This document shows, one piece after another, positions 48,799 through 61,091 of a DNA stretch of 64,000 bases (positions within the stretch are counted from its first letter, which is position 1; each line of letters starts with the position of its first letter). Both the position numbers and the translations under genes were made by a program. Location: NCBI RefSeq assembly GCF_900103485.1, contig NZ_FNHW01000001.1:2002521-2066520 (forward strand). The letters are read 5' to 3'. The DNA is from Fictibacillus solisalsi. GTDB lineage: Bacteria > Bacillota > Bacilli > Bacillales > Fictibacillaceae. The notes beneath the pieces are model-generated. The model did no database searches. It saw only the letters and a list, made by a program, of their open reading frames with translations, and was not told where the DNA came from.

Positions 48799-49311
48799 TT
48801 AATATTGCGTTAACGTAAAGATATCATAGCCAGATAGCTTTTCGCGGCCATCCAAATACGTAAGTTCGATCATGAATGCAATGCCGGCAACAACCCCGCC
48901 GAGCTGCTCTACCAATTCAATAGTCGCACCAATTGTGCCACCTGTTGCCAGAAGGTCGTCCGTAATCAATACTCTTTGGCCCGGCTTAATGGCATCTTTG
49001 TGTATGGTGAGCACATCCTTGCCATATTCAAGTCCATAACTTACTTTTACCACTTCACGGGGCAATTTTCCATCTTTTCGAACCGGCACAAAGCCAAGCC
49101 CTAATTTATAAGCAACCGGGCAGCCAACAATAAAGCCCCTTGCTTCAGGACCCACAATAACATCGATATTTCGATCCTTTGCATATTCTGCGATATCATC
49201 CACTGCTTTGGCAAACACTTCGCCATCCTGCATCAGGGTTGTAATATCTTTGAATCGAATTCCTTCAAGCGGAAAGTCTTCCACCACGGATATATATTTT
49301 TTGTAGTCCAT
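48799..49311 (-). CDS. apt: Adenine phosphoribosyltransferase
   Basis: The 170-residue enzyme has the PRPP-binding loop [14 protein letters not shown] and the family stretch [15 protein letters not shown]. It turns adenine and PRPP into AMP. The start follows AGGAGGAAAAAAG. It lies 20 bp after recJ and upstream of relA; a terminator follows it. Confidence 0.96.
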   Translation of the reverse strand: MDYKKYISVVEDFPLEGIRFKDITTLMQDGEVFAKAVDDIAEYAKDRNIDVIVGPEARGFIVGCPVAYKLGLGFVPVRKDGKLPREVVKVSYGLEYGKDVLTIHKDAIKPGQRVLITDDLLATGGTIGATIELVEQLGGVVAGIAFMIELTYLDGREKLSGYDIFTLTQY

Positions 49312-49331
49312 TTTCTTTTTTCCTCCTGTAT

Positions 49332-51671
49332 CTATGCCTGATGGGTTTTCCTTGACTGATGGAAGCAGTTTTTCAATTCCTGATAGGAAGAATAGACGAG
49401 CTGGTTTTCAATTGCTGCCTGCTCCAATTTATTCCTATATGTAGTTGAAAGCTTCAAGTCTTTTTTCTCAGGCCGATCATTGATCGTAATAACACCATTT
49501 TCTATTGTAACAAAGTCCAGCTCAAAAAACACTTTTGACATAAAAGGCACAGCTTCTTTTGACCATCCTTTGAGCCTGGCCAGCTCTTCCCCGTGACGCG
49601 CTGTATCAAATGACTTCCTTTTAGTTAAAAAGGCATAAAACCAGCGGAACTGCTCTCTCGTCGGAACAGATGAAAAAAACTGGTCATTTTCCTGATGAAA
49701 AATAACGTAGGTTCGTTCCGGCTCCGGATTGCTTTCAAGAAGATAAAAGAATTCTTCTCTAGTTTTTGGCACATCAAGAAAAACAACATATTTACCGGCA
49801 AAATTCATTTGTTCTTTTTGCTGGGGATAAAGATAAATCCTCTCGCGAAGTTCCGAAAACGCCGGTTGTTTCTTCGTCTCTTCTTCAAATGCAATGATAA
49901 TCACTTTGCTTTCAGGAAGTGAGAACAGCTTTTTTTGTGCATCTCTTATTCCTCTAAGATCAAACAGCTGCCATTCCTTCACAGCAAGATCACTGAGCAT
50001 CAGCTGTGGCTTTCGGTAACCGTTCCACTCATTGATCGACAGTTCCCCGACAGCTGATACCGGAGAATGATAACTCAGCTCGTCCATTAATTCACCTTTG
50101 TGAAAACCGATGGCATCAAGCTTATGCTTCCCGTCTGAAAATTGTATTTTCAAGTGGTTGGACTGGCTGCCGATCTTTTTGATTTCACTGATGTTCACAT
50201 CGGGAATTATGACCCGCGGTGTCGGATTATTGACCCCAAACGGTGCAAGCTTGTTCATCTGCTCGATCGTTTCGATGGAGACTTCGTCCAGGGAACATTC
50301 AAGATCAATGGCCGTCACCGGTTTAAAATCTTCTTCTGTCAGCTGTTCCCTGCCCTGACGGTTCAGCCGGCTTCTCAGCTCGTCCAAATCACTTGCTGCA
50401 AGCGTCATACCAGCCGCCATTGGATGCCCTCCAAAGTGAGGAAGGATATCCCGGCTCAGTGACAGATTCTCGAACATATCAAAGCCCTCGATGCTCCTTG
50501 CTGATCCTTTGGCAAGGCCTTTTTCCGAATCAATGCTTAACACGATCGTCGGACGATAAAATTTCTCCACTAACCGTGAAGCCACGATGCCGATGACTCC
50601 CGGGTTCCAGCCTTCTTTGGCAATGACAAGAACCGCATTATCTTCCGGAGGATAGTTCTGTTCCACTTCCTCAACAGCTTCTTTCGTAATTTCGGAAACG
50701 ATCAACTGGCGGGTTTTATTTAATTGATCGATTTCTGATGCGAGCATCTTTGCCGCTTCTTCGTCCTCTGTTGTAAAAAGCTCAACAGCAGGAACAGCGG
50801 AATCCAGCCGGCCGGCTGCATTTACCCTCGGCCCGATCGCGAAACCTACATGTTCAGCGTTTAAAACTGTATCCTTTAATCCCGACACTTCAAGAAGCGC
50901 CCTCAAACCTTTTTTTGTGGTCTTCTCCAATGCTTTTATGCCTTCCCTGGCAATAATCCGGTTCTCGTCCACTAAAGGCACCAGATCGGCAATCGTGCCA
51001 ATACAGGCGATGTCGAGAAGATGCAGGGGTGCTTCTCCAAGCAGTGCATGGGAAACCTTAAATGCCACGCCGACGCCTGCCAGACCTTTAAACGGGTATG
51101 GACAGCCCGGCTTTTTAGGGTTAACAATACTGTATGCATCAGGAAGAACAGGAGGCGGTTCATGATGGTCCGTTACGATAAAATCAAGACCAATCTCTTT
51201 AGCCACCTGGGCTTCATGAACAGCTGAAATACCTGTATCTACTGTAATAACAAGGGTAAAGCCTTCCTCCCTCGCCCATCTTAGGGCAGGCTCATTCGGT
51301 CCGTATCCTTCTGTAAAACGGTTCGGTATGTAAAATTCAAAATCGGCTCCCAAAGCCTTTAATGTATATACCATTACAGATGTGCTGCTGACACCATCTG
51401 CATCATAATCACCAAATACAAGAATCTTCTCTTGCACGGCAACAGCCTGTTGAATCCGGTCAACCGTTTTTCTCATTCCATCCATTAAATAAGGATCGTA
51501 GAAAGAATCGGTCCCGGCGAATAAAAATTGTTCCGCACTTGTTTTCGTTTCCATTCCCCTTGCAACCAGAAGATTGGCTACCAACTTGGGGATCTTTAAG
51601 GAAGAGGCGAGTTCTTGCACTTTAACTTCATTCAGAGTTTGAACCTTCCACCTCGTTCGTGCTTTCAACAT
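49332..51671 (-). CDS. recJ: Single-stranded-DNA-specific exonuclease RecJ
   Basis: The 779-residue DHH-family nuclease has catalytic motifs [21 protein letters not shown] and VTDHHEPP (DHH), then the DHHA1 motif [11 protein letters not shown]. The C-terminal ~200 residues form the RecJ C-terminal extension of Firmicutes. It degrades ssDNA 5'-3' in repair. Its ribosome binding site GAGGTGA lies inside the terminator hairpin of the preceding secD-secF unit. Confidence 0.95.
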   Translation of the reverse strand: MLKARTRWKVQTLNEVKVQELASSLKIPKLVANLLVARGMETKTSAEQFLFAGTDSFYDPYLMDGMRKTVDRIQQAVAVQEKILVFGDYDADGVSSTSVMVYTLKALGADFEFYIPNRFTEGYGPNEPALRWAREEGFTLVITVDTGISAVHEAQVAKEIGLDFIVTDHHEPPPVLPDAYSIVNPKKPGCPYPFKGLAGVGVAFKVSHALLGEAPLHLLDIACIGTIADLVPLVDENRIIAREGIKALEKTTKKGLRALLEVSGLKDTVLNAEHVGFAIGPRVNAAGRLDSAVPAVELFTTEDEEAAKMLASEIDQLNKTRQLIVSEITKEAVEEVEQNYPPEDNAVLVIAKEGWNPGVIGIVASRLVEKFYRPTIVLSIDSEKGLAKGSARSIEGFDMFENLSLSRDILPHFGGHPMAAGMTLAASDLDELRSRLNRQGREQLTEEDFKPVTAIDLECSLDEVSIETIEQMNKLAPFGVNNPTPRVIIPDVNISEIKKIGSQSNHLKIQFSDGKHKLDAIGFHKGELMDELSYHSPVSAVGELSINEWNGYRKPQLMLSDLAVKEWQLFDLRGIRDAQKKLFSLPESKVIIIAFEEETKKQPAFSELRERIYLYPQQKEQMNFAGKYVVFLDVPKTREEFFYLLESNPEPERTYVIFHQENDQFFSSVPTREQFRWFYAFLTKRKSFDTARHGEELARLKGWSKEAVPFMSKVFFELDFVTIENGVITINDRPEKKDLKLSTTYRNKLEQAAIENQLVYSSYQELKNCFHQSRKTHQA

Positions 51672-51677
51672 AAAAAA

Positions 51678-51721
51678 TCACCTCATAACCTATTCATTAT
51701 ACAAAATGGGTTACGAGGTGA
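51678..51721 (-). terminator. Terminator of secD-secF, overlapping the recJ ribosome binding site
   Basis: On the minus strand TCACCTCGTAACCCATT pairs with AATAGGTTATGAGGTGA (one bulge), followed by six Ts that run into the recJ ATG. The 3' arm contains GAGGTGA, the recJ ribosome binding site. Confidence 0.8.
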
Positions 51722-51731
51722 CAATCCATTC

Positions 51732-52652
51732 CTACGCCTGATTATTGGCAGAATTGAATTTCTGTTTTTTCAGTTGTCTTGATTTGAAAACAAACCAAAG
51801 CTGAGAAGCGATACAAATGGATGCATAGGTTCCGAAGATCAGACCGATCAACAAGGCGATCGAGAAGTTCATAATGGACTGGTTTCCGAAGATCAGCAGG
51901 GCGACGACCGTAAGAACTACGGCAAATACCGTGTTGATGGAACGAGTCAGCGTCTGCATAATGCTATCGTTGATCACCTTGTAAAGGGTCTCTACATTTT
52001 TCACCTTCGTAAACTTCATATTCTCACGGATCCGGTCAAACGTAATGATTGTATCATGTACAGAATAACCAACAATAGTTAAAACCGCAGCTATAAACGT
52101 AAGGTCGACTTCAAGACGAAGTATGCTGAACACAGCAACAATCAGGAACGCATTATGCAGCAAGCCAATAATGGCAGCTAACGACATCAGCCATTCAAAT
52201 CGGAGGCTGATATAGATAATAATTCCAATGGAAGCAATTAATACAGAAATGAGTGCATTGCGTGCAAGCTCACGGCCAACCGTAGGCGATACCGTATTAA
52301 TATTCGGCTGGTCACCGTATTTATCTTGAATAGTTGTATTGACTTTTGCCACCTGTTGACGGGAAAGCATACCTACAAATGATACGGTCGCCCGGTTACC
52401 CGTTTTCCCGGAAATGACAGGCTGGCCATCAGGATTAAGCCCCAGATCTTCAAAGTCTTTTGTAATCTCAGCTGCATTTAATTGTTTGCCACTGAATTCA
52501 ATTTTCGTTCCGCTTTCAAAATCGATGCTCAGCTTCAAACCTACCGTTAAAAGACATATGATCCCAATGACGGTTAAAAGAGAGGAGAAGATAAAGAATT
52601 TTTTTCGTTGTTTTACAACATCAAAATGAAAGTTCGGGTTTCTAAAGCTCAT
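51732..52652 (-). CDS. secF: Protein translocase subunit SecF
   Basis: ATG 52652 (MSFRNPNFHFD) gives 306 residues with six membrane helices and an external domain after helix 1. Family motifs are GLKLSIDFESGTKIEF and GYSVHDTIITFDRIREN. With SecD it uses the proton gradient to help export through SecYEG. In B. subtilis SecD and SecF are fused; here SecF has its own start overlapping the secD stop by 11 bases in a different frame. Confidence 0.94.
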   Translation of the reverse strand: MSFRNPNFHFDVVKQRKKFFIFSSLLTVIGIICLLTVGLKLSIDFESGTKIEFSGKQLNAAEITKDFEDLGLNPDGQPVISGKTGNRATVSFVGMLSRQQVAKVNTTIQDKYGDQPNINTVSPTVGRELARNALISVLIASIGIIIYISLRFEWLMSLAAIIGLLHNAFLIVAVFSILRLEVDLTFIAAVLTIVGYSVHDTIITFDRIRENMKFTKVKNVETLYKVINDSIMQTLTRSINTVFAVVLTVVALLIFGNQSIMNFSIALLIGLIFGTYASICIASQLWFVFKSRQLKKQKFNSANNQA

Positions 52653-53940
52653 GTATATCACTCTCTTTCACTCCGAAGTAACCCGGTTTTTTGTTCAGGA
52701 ATTTGCTATTTATCCAGAGGCCCATCAAAATCCGGGATACGTATACGTTCGTAAAGAAGCTCGTTACAACACTCACGATCAATACGAGAGCAAATCCTTT
52801 TACGGAGCTTGTTCCGTACGCAAATAAAACGGATGCCGTAATGATGGAGGTTAAATTCGCATCAAAAATAGGCGCAAAGGAGCGCTTCGAACCCGCCTTA
52901 AAGGCAGAAGCAATAGACTTTCCGGATCGGATTTCTTCCTTGATCCTTTCGGCAGTAATAATATTTGCATCTACAGCCATACCTACTCCGAGGATAAAGG
53001 CAGCAATACCAGGAAGAGTCAGAACTGCATCCATCCAATCAAAAATGAGAAGGTTCAAATAAATATAGAAGCTCAGTGTCACGATGGCAATAAGGCCCGG
53101 AAAACGGTAATAAAACGCCATGAAAAGAAAGACGAGCGCGATACCGATAATCCCTGCAGTTACCGTTTCATCCAATGCTTGCTTACCAAATTTGGCACCC
53201 ACAGAATTAGAGTAGTTCTCATGCAATTTTACAGGAAGCGCCCCTGCATTTAGAATCTCGGACAGGTTTTGAGCTTCTTCTTGGGTGAACCTGCCTTCAA
53301 TCACGACTGTTTTTTGATCAAGTTCGCTATTAACAGCTGGTGCAGAGATAAATTTAGGATTTTTCTTTGTTGCCTCTTCTTTATAGGAATCACCTTTCTG
53401 ATAATCCAGCCAGATCACGAGCTGATTTTGACCAGGACCCATGTTCATGACTTTTCTGGTGACTTTTCCAAATTTATTCGGATCTTTCAACGTCAGTTGT
53501 ACAATCGGCTGATTCTGCTGGTTAAAGGTAACTTTTGACCCGCCGCCTTTTAAGTCCGAGCCATCAAGCAAAATCTTGTCATTAACATCACGGAACGTTA
53601 ATTGCGCTTGAGTGGAAAGAAGCTTTCTTGCTCTATTCTGGTCCTTGATACCTGCAAGCTGAACCCGAATTCTGTTTTTCCCTTCAATCGTGATGTTTGG
53701 CTCTGAAACACCAAGTACGTTTACACGCCGGTCGAGTGCCTGTACCGCACTTTTTAAAACATCATTTGTAATCTTTTGCCCCTCTTTGGCTGGTTTTACA
53801 TCATAAAGAACTTCAAATCCCCCTTGTAAATCCAGGCCGAGCTTAATGTTATTTACAATCCCCTTTGTTGTCATGCCAATCAGACCTGCAATGACGGCGA
53901 AGATTATAAAAAACGTAAGAATCTTGCTCTTTTTCACCAT
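52642..53940 (-). CDS. secD: Protein translocase subunit SecD
   Basis: The 432-residue protein has membrane helix 1 (about 8-26), the motif LGLDLQGGFEVLYDV, an external P1-type region, and five C-terminal helices. GVGMAVDANIITAERIKEE is the conserved cytoplasmic motif. It ends with its own stop (TAG) 11 bases inside secF, so this is a normal coupled pair rather than a single SecDF chain. The start follows AGGAGGAAAG. Confidence 0.94.
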   Translation of the reverse strand: MVKKSKILTFFIIFAVIAGLIGMTTKGIVNNIKLGLDLQGGFEVLYDVKPAKEGQKITNDVLKSAVQALDRRVNVLGVSEPNITIEGKNRIRVQLAGIKDQNRARKLLSTQAQLTFRDVNDKILLDGSDLKGGGSKVTFNQQNQPIVQLTLKDPNKFGKVTRKVMNMGPGQNQLVIWLDYQKGDSYKEEATKKNPKFISAPAVNSELDQKTVVIEGRFTQEEAQNLSEILNAGALPVKLHENYSNSVGAKFGKQALDETVTAGIIGIALVFLFMAFYYRFPGLIAIVTLSFYIYLNLLIFDWMDAVLTLPGIAAFILGVGMAVDANIITAERIKEEIRSGKSIASAFKAGSKRSFAPIFDANLTSIITASVLFAYGTSSVKGFALVLIVSVVTSFFTNVYVSRILMGLWINSKFLNKKPGYFGVKESDIHEL

Positions 53941-54145
53941 TCCTTCTTTCCTCCTTCATGCTGCCGACACACTTTTAAGCACGATAATGAAATATGTATA
54001 GAAAAGTGCAATCTTCATCATTATATCGACTGTTGTTTTTTTCTGTCAATTTCATAAGGTCAACTTTGTAAAAACTTACACAATCCCTGTTTTGCCTGAA
54101 AAACTGCCGGACAGAAAAAAGCAACCATCCTTGTGAAATGGCCTC

Positions 54146-54397
54146 TTATTCTACATCCCTTTTATAGGCTTCCATCGTCAGCCAATTCATAAAATCGGTC
54201 AACGATAAATTTAGAATCAAACCTACAATAACGTGAAGCCTCATTTCTACTTTTTTCTTTTGCGCTTTTTGTATGATGCAATTCCAGATCTCCTCGCATG
54301 TGACACTCTCATAGCCCAGAAAATGAAACTCTTCGGTTTTGCTTTTTAACGCGGGTTCTACTTGATCTTTTAATTCTTCAAACGACGTGGAATTCAC
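54146..54397 (-). CDS. comN: Post-transcriptional regulator ComN-like
   Basis: The 83-residue helical protein starts at GTG 54397 after GAGGTG and shows the ComN/YrzD family pattern (LGYESVTCEEIWNCI and EMRLHVIVGLILNLSLTDFMNWLT). In B. subtilis ComN controls comE mRNA and interacts with DivIVA. The place between secDF and spoVB is conserved. About 200 bases between this gene and secD hold no gene or clear signal. Confidence 0.82.
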   Translation of the reverse strand: MNSTSFEELKDQVEPALKSKTEEFHFLGYESVTCEEIWNCIIQKAQKKKVEMRLHVIVGLILNLSLTDFMNWLTMEAYKRDVE

Positions 54398-54442
54398 CGT
54401 TTTTTCACCTCGTTTTTCTCTTTTTTTTGAATAAAACTACTT

Positions 54443-54473
54443 GTCATGCTTTGTCCCTTTTCTCCATATAAAT
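54443..54473 (+). promoter_or_regulatory. Possible SigE promoter of spoVB
   Basis: GTCATGC (54443-54449) and CATATAAAT (54465-54473) loosely fit the SigE -35 and -10. The downstream gene is a SigE-controlled gene in B. subtilis. The match is weak and is given as a candidate only. Confidence 0.35.
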
Positions 54474-54529
54474 GGGTTACACAGATGCCAGACGGTCGAT
54501 TTCATTTCTGAAGAAAGTAGGGTCCAAAA

Positions 54530-56080
54530 ATGTCAAAACAAACACTTATCCAGGGAACTCTCCTTCTCATACTAGCGGGACTGATCACAAGGATCCTTGG
54601 TTTTATCAATCGCATTGTAGTGGCCCGTGTAATGGGCCAGGAAGGCGTAGGCCTGTATATGATGGCAGTACCGACCATGCTGCTTGCCATTACATTAACA
54701 CGTATGGGCCTTCCGGTTGCGATATCCAAACTGGTTGCCGAAGCGGATGCAAAAGGAGATCGTAAGAAAATAAAAAAGGTACTGATCGTCTCCCTAGCGA
54801 TCACAGGAATATTAAGCATTATCTTTACGACGGCCATGATAGCAGCCGCTCCTATATTATCTCACTATTTCTTTACAGACAAAAGAACCTTTTATCCATT
54901 AATTGCAATTGCACCCGTGGTTCCGATCATTGCCGTATCTTCTGTACTGAGAGGCTATTTTCAAGGATTGCAAAACATGCGCCCTTCTGCCTATTCACAG
55001 GTGATTGAACAGATTGTGCGGATTACTCTTGTTGCACTTTTAACCAGCTTTTTTCTACGGTATGGTGTTGAGTTTGCGGCGGCAGGAGCCATGATCTCCG
55101 TAATCATCGGAGAATTGGCTTCTCTCCTCTATATGTTCTCCATGTTTAAGATGAAAAAAAACATGAAAGTCCGAAAAGGCTTTTTCAAACAGTTGAAAAG
55201 CGGGCACGATACACTTAAAGAATTGCTCGGAATTGCTCTTCCTACAACCGGAAGCCAGCTGATCGGGTCCGTTTCTTACTTTTTTGAACCCATTGTGGTT
55301 GCACAAAGTCTCGCCATCGCCGGTGTCAGTGCGATTGCAGCCACCAGGCAGTATGGAGAACTGGCTGGTTATGTTATCCCCTTGTTATTCTTGCCAACAT
55401 TTATCACGTTCTCGTTATCCGTGTCACTCGTTCCTGCTATCAGCGAAGCCAACGCCAATAAGAAGTATGGCCTAATTGAGCATCGGCTGAACCAGGCGTT
55501 GCGACTTTCCATGCTTTCCGGAGGCATAGCCGCTGTGGTGATGTATGTGTATGCTGTTCCTATTATGGATCTTATGTATGATTCGCCGGCATCGGCCAGC
55601 TATTTGAAGGTGATGACCCCACTGTTTTTCTTTCTATACTTTCAAGGTCCCTTGCAGGCTGTGCTGCAAGCCATGAATTTGGCCAGAGCTGCGATGATGA
55701 ACAGCCTGATTGGCTCTGTCGTCAAGCTTGCCGCTATCTTTGCGCTTGCTACCCGGCCAGAATTCGGGATTATGGGAGTGGCACTGGCTATTGTGCTGGG
55801 TATCGTTGTCGTTACGCTCCTTCATTTTGCAAGCGTCGCAAAAACCATCAGCTATTCTATAAAAGCAAAGGATTTTATCTTTGGTTTAATGTCTATCCTC
55901 ATCACAGGTTTTGGTTCCCACTTTATTTATACGTATGTCTTTCCACAGTTTTCAAAAGTGCCTGGCATCTGTTTCTGTTTGTTACTTACCGGAATTCTCT
56001 ACCTCACAACCCTGTTTTTCTTCCGGCTCATAAAAAGAGACGATCTCAAGCAGCTGCCCATTATTAAGCGGTGGGTATAA
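54530..56080 (+). CDS. spoVB: Stage V sporulation protein B (MOP-family flippase)
   Basis: The 516-residue protein has about 14 membrane helices and belongs to the polysaccharide/lipid flippase (MviN/Wzx-like) group. Typical stretches are MGQEGVGLYMMAVPTMLLAITLTRMGLPVAISKLVAEA and SVLRGYFQGLQNMRPSAYSQVIEQIVRI (only partly quoted here). SpoVB is needed for spore cortex synthesis and probably moves lipid II in the mother cell. It is divergent from comN, as in B. subtilis. Confidence 0.92.
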   Translation: MSKQTLIQGTLLLILAGLITRILGFINRIVVARVMGQEGVGLYMMAVPTMLLAITLTRMGLPVAISKLVAEADAKGDRKKIKKVLIVSLAITGILSIIFTTAMIAAAPILSHYFFTDKRTFYPLIAIAPVVPIIAVSSVLRGYFQGLQNMRPSAYSQVIEQIVRITLVALLTSFFLRYGVEFAAAGAMISVIIGELASLLYMFSMFKMKKNMKVRKGFFKQLKSGHDTLKELLGIALPTTGSQLIGSVSYFFEPIVVAQSLAIAGVSAIAATRQYGELAGYVIPLLFLPTFITFSLSVSLVPAISEANANKKYGLIEHRLNQALRLSMLSGGIAAVVMYVYAVPIMDLMYDSPASASYLKVMTPLFFFLYFQGPLQAVLQAMNLARAAMMNSLIGSVVKLAAIFALATRPEFGIMGVALAIVLGIVVVTLLHFASVAKTISYSIKAKDFIFGLMSILITGFGSHFIYTYVFPQFSKVPGICFCLLLTGILYLTTLFFFRLIKRDDLKQLPIIKRWV

Positions 56081-56108
56081 AAGCAGCTTCCCAAATGGGA
56101 AGCTGCTT
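56078..56108. terminator. Terminator between spoVB and the DUF421 gene
   Basis: A 12-bp stem (AGCAGCTTCCCA/TGGGAAGCTGCT) overlaps the ends of two convergent genes; the T-run is better on the minus strand. Confidence 0.7.
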
Positions 56109-56769
56109 ACTCGTCTTTTTGGTCCACATATAATGTTCCGTTTTTATTGATTGTGCAAAGCGTAATTTTCTTTGTGTCCCTAAACCCCATTTTCCGTAAT
56201 TCCTGACGAAGCCAGAGTGAGGTTTTATCCAATTTTTTTAAGTGTTCTTCTTGAATTTTCCCATCCAGAATCACGGGAAATACCAAAGGAAGGCCACTGT
56301 AAGGAATGTCTGAATCCCTGACCTCTTTTGTAATCACTGATAATTTCCCCGTTGATTCAAGTATTCCGAATTCCACATCTGTCACGTTTTTTACATTGTT
56401 TTCTCTCAATTGGGTAAGCAAATCATCAAAATTATACCTTTGCTTTTTCATTTCAGATTCGTTTATGTGTCCGTTCTCAATTATGATTGAAGGCTTGCCG
56501 TCCACTATTTCTCTCACTTTTTTGCTCTTCAAAGAAAGGAACGCAAGGAAAATTTGTATAAGAAGCAGTACCACGATTCCGATCAAATGTTTAAGCATCG
56601 GTACTTTGGGGTCTTCGATCGAAATAACGGCGAGCTCGGCGATCATGATGGACACGACAAAATCGAGAACTGACAATTTTCCAATTTCACGTTTTCCCAT
56701 CAGGCGGAACACACCAATTAAAATAAAGTAGACGAAAATAGTCCTTAACACGATTGTATAATATTCCAT
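56107..56769 (-). CDS. yrbG: DUF421 membrane protein (YrbG-like)
   Basis: The 220-residue protein has three N-terminal helices and a cytoplasmic DUF421 domain with the motifs GKREIGKLSVLDFVVSIMIAE (quoted in part) and GKPSIIIENGHI. Members include YetF-type proteins of spore membranes. The function is unclear. The start follows AGGGAGGGA. The position beside spoVB and yrzE matches B. subtilis yrbG. Confidence 0.87.
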   Translation of the reverse strand: MEYYTIVLRTIFVYFILIGVFRLMGKREIGKLSVLDFVVSIMIAELAVISIEDPKVPMLKHLIGIVVLLLIQIFLAFLSLKSKKVREIVDGKPSIIIENGHINESEMKKQRYNFDDLLTQLRENNVKNVTDVEFGILESTGKLSVITKEVRDSDIPYSGLPLVFPVILDGKIQEEHLKKLDKTSLWLRQELRKMGFRDTKKITLCTINKNGTLYVDQKDE

Positions 56770-56941
56770 TGCAGTCCCTCCCTTCTGTTTAAGTCAACCT
56801 TAGTTTGACCATGGCAGGGAGCGAACATGAGGCGTAGGTTTTGGTAATTGAATTAAATAATGGTCTTTTTTCCGGTTCTGTTTTTTGGGACAGTGAATAT
56901 GGTTATAAGGAAGGCTTGTATGTAAAGGGGGACGAATCCAG

Positions 56942-57319
56942 GTGAATGCAAGGCATATGTTATCGGCCATGATAAAAGGAGTTGCCGCCATATTGGTTGC
57001 CATTATTATAAGCAGTCTGATCCTTTCTCTTCTTTTGCGCTTCACGTCACTAACTGAGGTGTCTTTGAAATGGGTAACCACCGGTCTTTCTTTTTTATCC
57101 CTGTTTATCGGTGGGTTTCTATCGGGAAAGAAAGGCAAGGAAAAAGGCATGATGCTCGGTATAGGCACCGCCCTTCTTTTTTCCTTATTCGTTTTTTTGG
57201 TTCAGTATCTGGGTTATCAAACCACGTTCACATCCACACAATACCTGTATCACGGTATCTTTTTGCTGCTTTGTATGCTGGGAGCCATCATGGGTGTCAA
57301 TATCAGCAGTCATAAATAA
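56942..57319 (+). CDS. yrzE: TIGR04086-family membrane protein (YrzE-like)
   Basis: The 125-residue protein starts at GTG 56942 behind AAAGGGGGA and has four membrane helices with a glycine-rich loop (FIGGFLSGKKGKEKGMMLG). It matches the small YrzE/TIGR04086 family found near yajC in Bacillus. The function is unknown. The ~170 bases upstream carry no gene. Confidence 0.78.
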   Translation: MNARHMLSAMIKGVAAILVAIIISSLILSLLLRFTSLTEVSLKWVTTGLSFLSLFIGGFLSGKKGKEKGMMLGIGTALLFSLFVFLVQYLGYQTTFTSTQYLYHGIFLLLCMLGAIMGVNISSHK

Positions 57320-57333
57320 TGTTCAAATCGTAA

Positions 57334-57368
57334 TAAAAGCAGAAACGCGGTGGCGCTTCTGCTTTTTA
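57334..57368. terminator. Bidirectional terminator between yrzE and yajC
   Basis: The stem AAAAGCAGAA..CGC/GCG..TTCTGCTTTT is flanked by A/T tracts between convergent genes. Confidence 0.85.
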
Positions 57369-57629
57369 TTATACTTCTCTTGATTCACGGATCGCATTGC
57401 GATCAAACGTCAATGCGGAACCATCTTTGGACTTGATGACAACTGTGTTTTCTTCCAGCACTTCAATCGTGCCGTGAAGACCGCCGATCGTGACAACATG
57501 ATCCCCTTTTTTCAGACCAGATTGCATTGTTCGCACTGCCTTTTGCCTTTTTTGCTGAGGTCTGATCAACAAAAAGTAGAAGATGACAAACATTAGCAAG
57601 ATTGGTAATAAAGAACCTAAGCTACCCAT
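57369..57629 (-). CDS. yajC: Preprotein translocase subunit YajC
   Basis: The 86-residue protein has one N-terminal helix (about 6-22) then the YajC motif FYFLLIRPQQKRQK and GLKKGDHVVTIGGLHG. YajC associates with SecDF. The start follows AAAGGGGTGA. It closes the queA-tgt-yajC run. Confidence 0.94.
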   Translation of the reverse strand: MGSLGSLLPILLMFVIFYFLLIRPQQKRQKAVRTMQSGLKKGDHVVTIGGLHGTIEVLEENTVVIKSKDGSALTFDRNAIRESREV

Positions 57630-57658
57630 TTATTTCACCCCTTTCAATTAGTTAAAAC

Positions 57659-59840
<2,182 letters not shown>

Positions 59841-59882
59841 TTTCTTCTCCTGTTTATCTTACTTGAAGGTCATTGGACCTCC

Positions 59883-60080
59883 TTATTTAAAACGACCGAT
59901 CACATACATGATCAAAGACAGAACAATACTGGCAATGATTGATGTGACAATCGGAAAATAAAACGTTGTGTTTCCTTTTTTAAATACAAGATCGCCGGGC
60001 AGTTTGCCGACAAATGTCCATAGGCTGCCAATCACTATCAATACGATTCCCATAATTATCAACAACCGGGAAATTCCCAT
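59883..60080 (-). CDS. DUF2905 small membrane protein
   Basis: The 65-residue protein has two membrane helices and the conserved middle GKLPGDLVFKKGNTTFYFP, the DUF2905 hallmark. The ATG overlaps the ruvB stop (TAATG), and GGAGGTG inside ruvB is its ribosome binding site. The function is unknown. Confidence 0.85.
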   Translation of the reverse strand: MGISRLLIIMGIVLIVIGSLWTFVGKLPGDLVFKKGNTTFYFPIVTSIIASIVLSLIMYVIGRFK

Positions 60081-61087
60081 TAAGGATGCGGCACCTCCAA
60101 ATTAAAATGCTCATACGCAAGAGCCGTGGCTACTCTCCCTCTTGGCGTACGCTGAATAAAACCGATTTGCAGCAAATAGGGCTCATACACATCTTCAATC
60201 GTATGCGATTCTTCCCCGATCGTAGCAGATATGGTTTCTAGACCGACAGGACCGCCTTTATATTTATGGATGATCCCTTGTAATAATTTATGGTCAATAT
60301 GGTCCAATCCTAAACGGTCAACCTGAAGCATCTCCAGCGATTTATCGGCAAGGCTCAAAGTAATGGTGTCTGTCCCGTCCACCTGGGCAAAATCACGGAC
60401 ACGCTTGAACAGCCGGTTGGCTATTCTCGGTGTTCCTCTTGACCGCCGGGCAATCTCTGACGCAGACTGCCGATCAATCTTCATATTAAAAACACCGCTT
60501 GTTCGGGTTACAATTTCTGTTAATTCATCAACCGTATAAAATTCAAGCCGCGCCAAAACGCCAAACCTGTCCCTGAGCGGTGATGACAGCGATCCTGCAC
60601 GGGTAGTAGCTCCTACAAGTGTAAAGGGAGGCAGCTCCAAACGGACTGACCGGGCTGTCTCTGCCTTCCCGATGACAATATCCAAACAAAAGTCTTCCAT
60701 TGCCGAATACAGCACCTCTTCAATGGCCCTTGATAGACGGTGAATTTCATCAATGAATAAAACATCTCCCGGCTCCAGCGCAGTAAGAATGGCAGCAAGG
60801 TCACCCGGCCGTTCAATTGCCGGACCGCTCGTGGACCGGAAATTGACATTCATTTCCCTCGCGATGATAGAGGCGAGGGTCGTTTTACCTAGCCCCGGAG
60901 GACCGTACAAAAGCACATGGTCGAGTGCTTCATTTCTCATTTTGGCGGCCTGGATAAAGATATTCAAATTTTCTTTTACTTTTCCCTGACCTATGTATTG
61001 ATGCAGGTATTCCGGACGTAAACTCAGTTCAAAAAAATCATCCTTCGAGCTTTCTCCAGATACAATTCTATCGTCCAAAGCGATCAC
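60080..61087 (-). CDS. ruvB: Holliday junction branch migration ATPase RuvB
   Basis: The 335-residue AAA+ motor has Walker [15 protein letters not shown], Walker [12 protein letters not shown] and sensor 1 [19 protein letters not shown] winged helix at the end contains [12 protein letters not shown]. It forms hexamers that drive branch migration with RuvA. The start is GTG 61087, four bases after ruvA, with AGGGGC before it. Confidence 0.96.
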   Translation of the reverse strand: MIALDDRIVSGESSKDDFFELSLRPEYLHQYIGQGKVKENLNIFIQAAKMRNEALDHVLLYGPPGLGKTTLASIIAREMNVNFRSTSGPAIERPGDLAAILTALEPGDVLFIDEIHRLSRAIEEVLYSAMEDFCLDIVIGKAETARSVRLELPPFTLVGATTRAGSLSSPLRDRFGVLARLEFYTVDELTEIVTRTSGVFNMKIDRQSASEIARRSRGTPRIANRLFKRVRDFAQVDGTDTITLSLADKSLEMLQVDRLGLDHIDHKLLQGIIHKYKGGPVGLETISATIGEESHTIEDVYEPYLLQIGFIQRTPRGRVATALAYEHFNLEVPHP

Positions 61088-61091
61088 GCCC

